From Candidatus Gastranaerophilales bacterium (GTDB lineage: Bacteria; Cyanobacteriota; Vampirovibrionia; Gastranaerophilales; Gastranaerophilaceae): a stretch of DNA of 6,540 bases. The position numbers were made by a program, and so were the translations under genes. The notes under the pieces were generated by a model that saw nothing but the letters and a program-made list of their open reading frames with translations, was not told the origin of the DNA and did no database searches. The stretch lies in the NCBI GenBank assembly GCA_021199975.1, contig JAJQHF010000035.1:1679-8218 (forward strand), written 5' to 3'. Shown in pieces: positions 1 through 5,267 of this stretch (the first letter of the stretch is position 1; each line of letters opens with the position of its first letter).

Positions 1-202
1 GAACCACACCGCCAAATTCAATATGAGTTTTTATTTGAGAGGCAACAATGTTAGATAAAACTTCTCTTCCGTTCTTCACAATTGCCGCAGCCGTTTCATC
101 ACAGCTTGACTCAATTGCAAAAATAATATTGTCATAATTGCTTTCTGTTCCTATTAAAACTGGTTTATCACTTATCGGTGTTCTAAATTCTTTAACGGGC
201 AT
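1..202 (-). CDS. tsaD: TsaD, tRNA t6A threonylcarbamoyltransferase catalytic subunit (5' part only)
   Basis: Reading the minus strand from the ATG at 202-200 gives 67 codons that continue past base 1, so the C-terminal majority is missing. Residues 28-37 read FAIESSCDET, the N-terminal signature of the TsaD/Kae1/Qri7 family (ASKHA fold), followed by VLSNIVASQI (48-57) and then H60 and FGGVV (63-67), the family's first substrate-lobe strand. TsaD transfers the threonylcarbamoyl group to A37 of ANN-decoding tRNAs in the cytoplasm, working with TsaB, TsaC and TsaE. The zinc- or iron-binding HxxxH motif lies outside the window. The chosen ATG has AGGA eight bases upstream. Two further in-frame ATGs lie upstream, at 220 and 226 (minus), with poorer ribosome sites. 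The protein has about 22 more residues before the signature than usual, and no ATG, GTG or TTG codon occurs within that stretch to allow a shorter form. It is divergent from leuC. Identification is firm; the exact start is less so. Confidence 0.93.
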   Translation of the reverse strand, partial: MPVKEFRTPISDKPVLIGTESNYDNIIFAIESSCDETAAAIVKNGREVLSNIVASQIKTHIEFGGVV

Positions 203-219
203 TTTATAATTCCTAATCA

Positions 220-248
220 TTGGCATTTCTTATATTTTATAATATCAT
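220..248 (+). promoter_or_regulatory. Probable sigma-70 promoter for leuC
   Basis: TTGGCA at 220-225 and TATCAT at 243-248 each match the sigma-70 consensus at five of six bases and are separated by exactly 17 bases. The predicted start near 255 would give a leader of about 24 bases before the leuC ATG. A perfect TATAAT also lies at 238-243 but has no good -35 partner at normal spacing. The promoter lies just upstream of the tsaD start codons, so the two divergent genes share this short region. I could not pick out a convincing minus-strand promoter for tsaD. Confidence 0.6.
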
Positions 249-278
249 TTAAATAGTTTTTGTGTGAGGAATTTTATT

Positions 279-1544
279 ATGACAAGACCTATGAATATTA
301 CAGAAAAAATTTTGGCAGACCATGCCGGATTAAGTGAAGTTAAAGCGGGACAGCTTATAACAGCGAAGGTAGATATTACGCTTGCAAATGATATAACCGG
401 ACCTGTAGCAATAAATGAATTTAATAAAATCGGAGCAGATAAGGTATTTGATAAGTCAAGAGTTGTATTTGTTCCGGATCATTTTGTGCCGAACCGTGAT
501 ATAAAATCAGCAGAGCAGGTAAAACAAATAAGAGAGTTTGTTCAAGCTCAAGGAATTGAGAATTTTTTTGAAGTCGGCAGAATGGGTATTGAACACGCAT
601 TATTACCTGATAAAGGAATAGTAACGGCAGGAGATATTGTTATAGGTGCCGATTCTCACACGTGTACTTACGGTGCTTTAGGCGCTTTTTCCACAGGCAT
701 GGGGTCAACTGATATTGCCTGTGCAATGGCGTCAGGTGATACGTGGCTAAAAGTTCCTTCCGCTATAAAAGTGGAATTTAACGGAAAATTAAACAAATGG
801 GTCAGCGCAAAAGACTTAATTCTTTATTTAATAGGTAATATAGGTGTGGACGGCGCTTTATATAAAACTCTTGAAATAGGCGGTTCAACCATAAGAGAAT
901 TACCTATGGACGGCAGGTTTACCATTTGCAATATGGCAATTGAAGCAGGGGCTAAAAACGGAATTATTGAACCTGATGACATTACAAAAGAATACCTTGA
1001 AAACAGAAGTATCAGACCTTATAAATTTTATAAAAGCGACGAAAACGCAGAGTATGAAAGAGTAATTAAATTTAATGCCGAGGAAATTGAACCTGTTGTA
1101 GCTTTTCCTCATTTGCCTGAAAATATAAAACCGGTATCAAAGGCGGGAGATATCAAAATAAATCAAGCTGTAATAGGAAGCTGTACAAACGGAAGGTTAT
1201 CGGATATTAAAGCTGCGGCAGAAATTTTAAAAGGCAGAAAAGTCCATAAAGATGTAAGGTTAATAGTATTCCCTGCAACACAGCAAATTTATTTGGAAGC
1301 ATTAAAGGCAGGATATATAGAAGCAATAATAGAAGCAGGCGGCGCCGTTTCAACTCCAACGTGCGGTCCTTGTTTAGGCGGACATTGCGGAATACTTGCG
1401 GCAGGAGAACGTGCAATATCTACAACAAACAGAAATTTTGTGGGAAGAATGGGGCATGTTGAAAGTGAAGTTTATCTGTCTTCGCCTTATATAGCTGCGG
1501 CAAGCGCAATACTCGGCAGAATTGCTTCGCCTGATAACCTTTAA
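279..1544 (+). CDS. leuC: 3-isopropylmalate dehydratase-type large subunit (LeuC, ~420-residue type)
   Basis: This is the Fe-S catalytic subunit of the aconitase superfamily. With a LeuD small subunit it interconverts 2- and 3-isopropylmalate in leucine synthesis. The 421-residue length fits the shorter LeuC/HacA type found in archaea, Thermus and clostridia rather than the ~466-residue enterobacterial type. Visible motifs are GADSHTCTYG (123-132), IGSCTNGRLSDI (299-310) and TPTCGPCLGGHCG (359-371). The three cluster ligands are Cys302, Cys362 and Cys365. TTNRNFVGRMGH (382-393) is the family's C-terminal signature. The ATG at 279 was chosen because GAGGA (266-270) sits eight bases upstream; an in-frame GTG at 264 would overlap that ribosome site, and the ATG at 291 is less well placed. 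No leuD follows in this window, so the partner must be elsewhere. In this family the small subunit largely sets substrate choice, so homoaconitase or citramalate-type activity cannot be excluded from this gene alone. Confidence 0.93.
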   Translation: MTRPMNITEKILADHAGLSEVKAGQLITAKVDITLANDITGPVAINEFNKIGADKVFDKSRVVFVPDHFVPNRDIKSAEQVKQIREFVQAQGIENFFEVGRMGIEHALLPDKGIVTAGDIVIGADSHTCTYGALGAFSTGMGSTDIACAMASGDTWLKVPSAIKVEFNGKLNKWVSAKDLILYLIGNIGVDGALYKTLEIGGSTIRELPMDGRFTICNMAIEAGAKNGIIEPDDITKEYLENRSIRPYKFYKSDENAEYERVIKFNAEEIEPVVAFPHLPENIKPVSKAGDIKINQAVIGSCTNGRLSDIKAAAEILKGRKVHKDVRLIVFPATQQIYLEALKAGYIEAIIEAGGAVSTPTCGPCLGGHCGILAAGERAISTTNRNFVGRMGHVESEVYLSSPYIAAASAILGRIASPDNL

Positions 1545-1580
1545 TATATGTTACAAAGTAGTTTTTGATTAAATTTGAAT

Positions 1581-1586
1581 TATAAT
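1581..1586 (+). promoter_or_regulatory. TATAAT -10 element immediately before ruvC
   Basis: A perfect TATAAT ends six bases before the ruvC ATG (1593-1595), so transcription would begin at or next to the A of the start codon. No good -35 sits at normal spacing (1558-1563 reads GTAGTT) and there is no TGN extension, so promoter activity is uncertain. No Shine-Dalgarno sequence is present between leuC and ruvC. No terminator is visible after leuC, so read-through from leuC is also possible. Confidence 0.4.
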
Positions 1587-1592
1587 TAAAGA

Positions 1593-2078
1593 ATGAGAAT
1601 TTTAGGTATAGATCCGGGACTTGCGATTGTAGGTTATTCCGTTATAGATAAAGAAAAAGACGATTTTATTCTTGTCGCGTCAGGCTCTGTTCAAACAGAC
1701 AAGAATAAATCGGATTCTCAAAGACTGCTTGAAATAGAAAATGATATTCAGACTATTATTGACAGGTACAAGCCTGACATTGCCAGCATTGAAAAACTGT
1801 TTTATTTCAGAAATCAAAAAACTGTAATACCCGTAGCGGAAGCGAGAGGAGTAATTCTTTCCGTACTTGAGAAAAATTCTATAGTGATTTCGGAATTTAC
1901 ACCGATAGAAGTTAAACAGATGATAACAGGATACGGCAGAGCTACAAAAGAAGAAGTTGCCAGAATTGTTCAGATGTCCGTAAAATATAAAAAACTTCCT
2001 AAACTTGATGATACACTTGATTCTATTGCAATTGCACTTTGCTGCTCACGTATGCGTATTGCGGCAGGAGAAAATTAA
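1593..2078 (+). CDS. ruvC: RuvC, Holliday junction endodeoxyribonuclease
   Basis: RuvC is the dimeric resolvase that nicks Holliday junctions symmetrically in the RuvABC pathway of recombination and repair. The 161-residue length is close to the usual 160-175. The RNase H-like fold is recognisable from MRILGIDPGL at the N-terminus. The acidic catalytic residues are Asp7, Glu67 (in SIEKLFYFRNQKT), and Asp140 and Asp143 (in LDDTLDSIAIAL). Basic residues Lys108 and Lys119 lie in the expected DNA-contacting region, in IEVKQMITGYGRATKEEV. The start is fixed by homology, because the family begins within a residue or so of this Met, even though no ribosome binding site precedes it. The stop codon overlaps the next gene's ATG by one base (TAATG), pointing to translational coupling. 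ruvA and ruvB, which often accompany it, are not in the window. Confidence 0.96.
   Translation: MRILGIDPGLAIVGYSVIDKEKDDFILVASGSVQTDKNKSDSQRLLEIENDIQTIIDRYKPDIASIEKLFYFRNQKTVIPVAEARGVILSVLEKNSIVISEFTPIEVKQMITGYGRATKEEVARIVQMSVKYKKLPKLDDTLDSIAIALCCSRMRIAAGEN
2066..2070 (+). promoter_or_regulatory. Ribosome binding site of the membrane protein gene, within the ruvC end
   Basis: AGGAG lies seven bases before the ATG at 2078. This decides the start in favour of 2078 over an in-frame upstream ATG at 2039, which has no such site and would add 13 residues translated from the ruvC 3' end. Confidence 0.75.
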
Positions 2079-2527
2079 TGATTAACAAATCTTTATTTAA
2101 AATTATTTTTTTATGCTCTCTTATAATAGGCGCAATATTGGGTATATTACCGTTAATACCGGCTTTAACCTGGATTGCATTCTTAGCTGTAATGTTTTTT
2201 ATTGCACCTTTTATAATTATTTATTTAAAAAGACTGAATTTAATTAAAGAATTAGAAGTAGAGCAAAGTCTTATTATAGGCGCAATTTCAGGAGCTTCTG
2301 CATTCTTGGGATTTTCTGCAATCTATTTTCCTATTGCCTTTATTTTAAATCTTACATTTAAAATTCAATCCTTCTTATGGATAAAAGTTATTATCACAAA
2401 TTTTGGTTTTTTAATTTCTATGATAATTTTAATTGCACTTTTATGCGCATTATTAAATATGTTTTCAGGATTTTTAACCGGATATTTTATCAATATATTA
2501 AATCGAGGAAGTAAAAATGACATTTAA
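2078..2527 (+). CDS. Hypothetical four-helix integral membrane protein
   Basis: I do not recognise this 149-residue protein. It is strongly hydrophobic, with about four membrane segments at roughly residues 6-26, 29-50, 64-92 and 105-140. A short charged loop (51-63, KRLNLIKELEVEQ) lies between the second and third, and the C-terminus is short and polar. The first and third segments both contain SLIIGAI followed by one residue and Gly (residues 14-22 and 64-72), exactly 50 residues apart and encoded by nearly identical DNA. This suggests two related two-helix halves. No catalytic, metal-binding or signal-peptidase motif is visible. It starts on the last base of the ruvC stop and overlaps the start of mtnA by 11 bases, so all three are probably translated from one message. 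That coupling does not by itself indicate function. Confidence 0.8.
   Translation: MINKSLFKIIFLCSLIIGAILGILPLIPALTWIAFLAVMFFIAPFIIIYLKRLNLIKELEVEQSLIIGAISGASAFLGFSAIYFPIAFILNLTFKIQSFLWIKVIITNFGFLISMIILIALLCALLNMFSGFLTGYFINILNRGSKNDI
2505..2511 (+). promoter_or_regulatory. Ribosome binding site of mtnA
   Basis: GAGGAAG lies within the last codons of the membrane protein gene. The GAGGA core (2505-2509) ends seven bases before the mtnA ATG at 2517. It supports this start and the 11-base overlap between the two genes. Confidence 0.75.
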
Positions 2528-3572
2528 ATCGACAATTAAAACAATACAATGGACAAATAATATATCAAGAATGATAAATCAAACCGTTTTACCGTATAAA
2601 TTTGAAACCGTGGATATAAAAACAGCGGAAGAAATGTATAAAGCGATAAAAGATATGATAGTAAGAGGAGCGCCGGCAATAGGTATAGCAGGAGCGCACG
2701 GAGTTTCGCTTGCAGCACTGGAACTTTCAAAAAATATTAATGATAAAAATACATTTTTAGAGCAGCTGCAAAAAAAAGCCGAATATATAAAATCCTCAAG
2801 ACCTACAGCCGTAAACCTTATGTGGGCGGTTGATAAGCAAATGAAACTGGCATTAAATACAGAAGGAAATATTAAAGAAATAACGGAAATACTGATTGAA
2901 AACGGTATAAAACTTGAAAATGAAGATATAGAAATTAATAAAAAAATAGGTGATTTTGGAGCTGAAGTTGTTCCAAAAGGAGCCGCAATTCTTACACACT
3001 GCAATGCGGGTGCATTAGCGACAGTCGGATACGGCACGGCATTAGGTGTAATAAGGAGTGCATATGCAAAAGACCCTTCAATTAAAGTTTTTGCAGATGA
3101 AACCCGCCCCCGTCAGCAAGGTGCAAGGCTCACAACTTGGGAGCTTGTTCAGGATAATATTCCCGTAACTCTTATAACTGACGGAATGTGTTCATATTTT
3201 ATGTCTAAAAAAATGATTGATATGGTAGTTGTAGGAGCGGACAGAATTGCGGCAAACGGAGATACCGCTAATAAAATCGGAACATACACTGTCGCAATCG
3301 CCGCAAAATACCATAATATACCGTTTTATATAGCCGCACCTTTATCTACAATAGATACTTCAATTAAATCAGGCAGTGAAATTCCAATTGAAGAAAGAAA
3401 TCATAAGGAAGTAACTCACATAAACGGTGATTGGATTTGCGCCGAAGGTGTAAATATTATAAACCCCGGCTTTGATGTTACCCCGAATGAATTAATAACA
3501 GGCATTATTACAGAAAAAGGCATTTTAAAACCCGATTTTAAAGCTTCTATAAAAAATTGCTTTACGGTTTGA
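2517..3572 (+). CDS. mtnA: S-methyl-5-thioribose-1-phosphate isomerase (MtnA, eIF2B-like family)
   Basis: MtnA converts 5-methylthioribose-1-phosphate to 5-methylthioribulose-1-phosphate in the cytoplasm. This is a step of methionine salvage from the methylthioadenosine left by polyamine synthesis and similar reactions. The 351-residue length is typical. Visible features are RGAPAIGIAGAHG (50-62), SSRPTAVNLMWAV (93-105), THCNAGALATVGYGTALGVI (160-179) with the catalytic Cys162, FADETRPRQQGARLTTWEL (192-210), and GADRIAANGDTANKIGTY (240-257) with the catalytic Asp242. The pair corresponds to the Cys160/Asp240 pair described for Bacillus subtilis MtnA. The intact Cys/Asp pair and sugar-phosphate motifs favour MtnA over the eIF2B-like or ribose-1,5-bisphosphate isomerase relatives. 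Some MtnA proteins also act on 5-deoxyribose-1-phosphate, so either salvage route is possible. No mtnP, mtnK or other salvage gene is nearby, and no clear terminator follows. Confidence 0.94.
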   Translation: MTFKSTIKTIQWTNNISRMINQTVLPYKFETVDIKTAEEMYKAIKDMIVRGAPAIGIAGAHGVSLAALELSKNINDKNTFLEQLQKKAEYIKSSRPTAVNLMWAVDKQMKLALNTEGNIKEITEILIENGIKLENEDIEINKKIGDFGAEVVPKGAAILTHCNAGALATVGYGTALGVIRSAYAKDPSIKVFADETRPRQQGARLTTWELVQDNIPVTLITDGMCSYFMSKKMIDMVVVGADRIAANGDTANKIGTYTVAIAAKYHNIPFYIAAPLSTIDTSIKSGSEIPIEERNHKEVTHINGDWICAEGVNIINPGFDVTPNELITGIITEKGILKPDFKASIKNCFTV

Positions 3573-3593
3573 AAAAATAACTACTCTGCTAAT

Positions 3594-3622
3594 TTGAAAA
3601 TATTTAATTCAAGTGGTATAAT
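3594..3622 (+). promoter_or_regulatory. Strong sigma-70 promoter of the ompH-like gene
   Basis: TTGAAA (3594-3599) and a perfect TATAAT (3617-3622) are separated by exactly 17 bases, and TGG immediately before the -10 forms an extended -10. This is the best promoter match in the window. Predicted initiation near 3629 gives a leader of about 16 bases containing only the ribosome site AAAGGAG (3632-3638), six bases before the ATG. A highly expressed, independently transcribed gene is expected. Confidence 0.8.
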
Positions 3623-3644
3623 CAACACATTAAAGGAGTAAAAT

Positions 3645-4112
3645 ATGAAAAACAGTTTAAAATTATTATCGGTTGCAGCTGCTGCATTTGTAATAGGAAT
3701 GACAGTAAGCAATTATGCGGTTTCTGATGTTCCATCTGATTTTAAAGTTGCGGTAGTTGATGTTCAAAAAATTGTTGCATCTTCTTCTCAGGTAAAAGCT
3801 TTAAAAGATGAACAAAAGAAGAAAAACCAGGAAATAGCTAAATTTATTGAAAATGCTAAAACAAGTATCGAAAAAGAAACTGATGCTAAAAAGAAGAAAA
3901 CTTTAGAAGAAAAATATAACAAAGAATTTCAAACAAAAAGAGATTCTATTGCAAAAAATTATGAAACTAAATTGCTTGAAATCGATAAAAGTATTTCTTC
4001 TGTTATTGAAGCAAATGCCAAAACAAACGGTTATAATTTAGTACTTGCAAAAGGGGTAGTGTTATCAGGCGGAACAGATATTACGGATGAAATATCAAAA
4101 CAAGTAAAATAA
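3645..4112 (+). CDS. OmpH/Skp-family periplasmic chaperone
   Basis: A 155-residue secreted protein of the OmpH (Skp) family; E. coli Skp is about 161 residues. Skp-type trimers hold unfolded outer-membrane proteins in the periplasm before BamA-mediated insertion. The N-terminus is a clear signal peptide: K2 and K6, a hydrophobic stretch at about 7-20, and a likely cleavage near residues 25-27 (NYA or AVS). The mature part begins with the family strand VAVVDVQKIVASS (35-47). It continues into a Lys/Glu-rich, coiled-coil-prone helical region (about 48-125) that would form the tentacles, and closes with YNLVLAKGVVLSGGTDITDE (130-149), the typical C-terminal strand. It lacks the common neighbours bamA, lpxD and fabZ, and has its own promoter and a downstream terminator, so it is probably monocistronic. 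Its presence argues for an outer membrane. Family assignment is strong; the client range is inferred. Confidence 0.88.
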   Translation: MKNSLKLLSVAAAAFVIGMTVSNYAVSDVPSDFKVAVVDVQKIVASSSQVKALKDEQKKKNQEIAKFIENAKTSIEKETDAKKKKTLEEKYNKEFQTKRDSIAKNYETKLLEIDKSISSVIEANAKTNGYNLVLAKGVVLSGGTDITDEISKQVK

Positions 4113-4133
4113 TTTAATTACAGATTAAAGTGA

Positions 4134-4170
4134 GCATTCTGCCACCGGCTAAGAGTCAGCGGTAGAATGC
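4134..4170 (+). promoter_or_regulatory. Stable hairpin in the ompH-gshB intergenic region
   Basis: The arms GCATTCTGCC (4134-4143) and GGTAGAATGC (4161-4170) pair over ten positions, including one G-U pair. After a bulge on the left side the stem resumes with GCT/AGC around a seven-base loop (4151-4157). It is far more GC-rich than its surroundings. No T run follows directly, so it is not itself an intrinsic terminator. It sits 22 bases after the ompH stop and just before a separate terminator. It may be a 3'-end stabilising element, part of a small RNA, or an attenuator component; the sequence does not decide between these. Confidence 0.6.
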
Positions 4171-4173
4171 GGC

Positions 4174-4208
4174 AAAAAAGAAGAAAGAATTTACTTTCTT
4201 CTTTTTTT
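4174..4208 (+). terminator. Intrinsic terminator after the ompH-like gene
   Basis: A perfect 14-bp inverted repeat runs from 4174-4187 (A6 then GAAGAAAG) to 4194-4207 (CTTTCTTC then T6), with the six-base loop AATTTA and an extra T at 4208. The A-tract/stem/T-tract form fits a rho-independent terminator in an AT-rich genome. Its symmetry could make it work in both directions. It should separate ompH transcription from the gshB-gshA operon. Confidence 0.7.
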
Positions 4209-4221
4209 AACCTTTCAGTAT

Positions 4222-4249
4222 TTGAAAAAAATAATTTAAGTGATACTCT
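4222..4249 (+). promoter_or_regulatory. Weak candidate promoter for gshB-gshA
   Basis: TTGAAA (4222-4227) is followed after 16 bases by TACTCT (4244-4249), which is preceded by TGA as an extended -10. The -10 hexamer matches the consensus at only three positions. The case rests mainly on location: it lies just downstream of a terminator and 22 bases upstream of the gshB ATG. The local string AAGTGATA resembles AAGTGGTA in the ompH promoter. Confidence 0.35.
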
Positions 4250-4271
4250 TAATTATGAAAAGAGGCATTTT

Positions 4272-5267
4272 ATGTTAAAATATATTCTTTTTTTTTTAGA
4301 TGAAATTGAACTTAAATATTTTGAATTTAACGACTTAGTAACAAATTTTTGGTTTATAAAAGAATTTTTAAAAAGAGATTACAATGTATCAATCGCAGTA
4401 AAAAACGATTTGTTTATTGAGAATAATAAAGGCTGTGTTCTTTCAAGAAACTCATATCTGAAAGAGGAAAACATTTTTTATAATAAGGAACAGTTTAAAC
4501 ATCTCATTAATGATTTTGATATAGTCTTTTTCCGTCCGGATCCGCCTGTCGATATAAATTATATTAACGCATGCTATGTATTTAATTTTGTTGACAAAGA
4601 AAAAACTTTTTTAATTAATGACCCTTCCGAAATTATAAACTTTAACGAAAAATTCCATATAAATTATTTCCCGCAATTTGTTCCGAATAATATCATTACA
4701 AGCTCTTTAGACCTAATTTTAAATTTTGTAGAAGAAAAAAAAGAAGCCATACTAAAACCATTAAACAGATGTTTCGGAAGCGGAGTCTATTATCTGAATA
4801 ATGAAGATAAAAATCTTTTAACAATAATAAATAATATGACCGAAGAAGGGAAAACCCAAGTAATGGTTCAGGAATATCTTCCCGAAGCAAAATACGGAGA
4901 TAAAAGGGTTTTAATTATAGGAGATACGGTTTTTAACGAATGTATCCAAAAGCTTCCGGGCAAGCATAATTTTAAATTTTCAATCCATTCTGACAATTAT
5001 TTTAGAGATGCGGAATTATCTTATAATGAAAAAATTATGGCACAAGAAATTGCTGAAAAATTATCCGAAAGAGGAATTTATCTTGCGGGACTTGATGTTA
5101 TTAATGAAAAAGTAATAGAAATTAATGTAACAAGCCCCTGCTATTTTATCAGAGAAATAAATCAGCATTACAATATACATTTTGAAGATAAAATTATGGA
5201 TTGTTTAGAAAGAATGATTGAAAAACATTTTTCAAAAGAAAGGGTTTATGCTTTTAACAACAAATAA
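4272..5267 (+). CDS. gshB: Divergent glutathione synthetase-like ATP-grasp ligase (GshB-like)
   Basis: A 331-residue protein resembling prokaryotic GshB (about 315 residues), which joins glycine to gamma-glutamylcysteine using ATP. The start at 4272 has GAGG (4262-4265) six bases upstream and gives the family-like beginning MLKYILFFLDEIE. An in-frame ATG at 4167 lies inside the hairpin and would add 35 non-homologous residues. Family motifs are FFRPDPPVD (86-94; RKDPPFD in E. coli), LINDPSEIINFNEK (114-127), ILKPLNRCFGSGVYYL (160-175, nucleotide-binding loop), VQEYLPEAKYGDKRVLIIG (199-217) and LDVIN...VIEINVTSP (274-289). Asp275, Glu283 and Asn285 sit at the Mg-binding positions. The segment that in E. 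coli reads RIP..GE.RGNLAAGG is here about 227-242 and lacks the Arg-x-Asn and Gly-Gly residues. The acceptor substrate may therefore differ from glycine. It is coupled to gshA downstream. Confidence 0.82.
   Translation: MLKYILFFLDEIELKYFEFNDLVTNFWFIKEFLKRDYNVSIAVKNDLFIENNKGCVLSRNSYLKEENIFYNKEQFKHLINDFDIVFFRPDPPVDINYINACYVFNFVDKEKTFLINDPSEIINFNEKFHINYFPQFVPNNIITSSLDLILNFVEEKKEAILKPLNRCFGSGVYYLNNEDKNLLTIINNMTEEGKTQVMVQEYLPEAKYGDKRVLIIGDTVFNECIQKLPGKHNFKFSIHSDNYFRDAELSYNEKIMAQEIAEKLSERGIYLAGLDVINEKVIEINVTSPCYFIREINQHYNIHFEDKIMDCLERMIEKHFSKERVYAFNNK

Noticed and set aside
264..278. GTG start adding five residues to LeuC
   Set aside because: It overlaps the GAGGA ribosome site that serves the ATG at 279.
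1545..1592. Terminator between leuC and ruvC
   Set aside because: There is a short T run (1562-1566) but no stem in front of it.
2579..3037. 152-codon open frame on the minus strand inside mtnA
   Set aside because: It is Ser/Ile/Phe-rich antisense of a strongly conserved gene with no recognisable motif; it is a shadow of mtnA coding bias. The shorter minus-strand frames inside leuC, gshB and gshA were rejected for the same reason.
3594..3612. Inverted repeat TTGAA...TTCAA over the ompH -35 element, as a possible operator
   Set aside because: The arms are only five bases in very AT-rich sequence and one arm is simply the -35 hexamer; this is expected by chance.
3573..3644. Terminator after mtnA
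   Set aside because: No stem with a following T run can be drawn; the gap holds only the ompH promoter and ribosome site.
4167..4271. In-frame upstream start that would extend the GshB-like protein by 35 residues
   Set aside because: The ATG lies in the hairpin arm and the added codons are read through the terminator stem. They have no ribosome site and do not resemble the family, whereas the ATG at 4272 has a good ribosome site and a family-like start.
5218..5247. TTG start adding ten residues to GshA
   Set aside because: It is a rare start codon with no ribosome site at usable spacing; the ATG at 5248 has GAAAGG just upstream and gives the expected family length.
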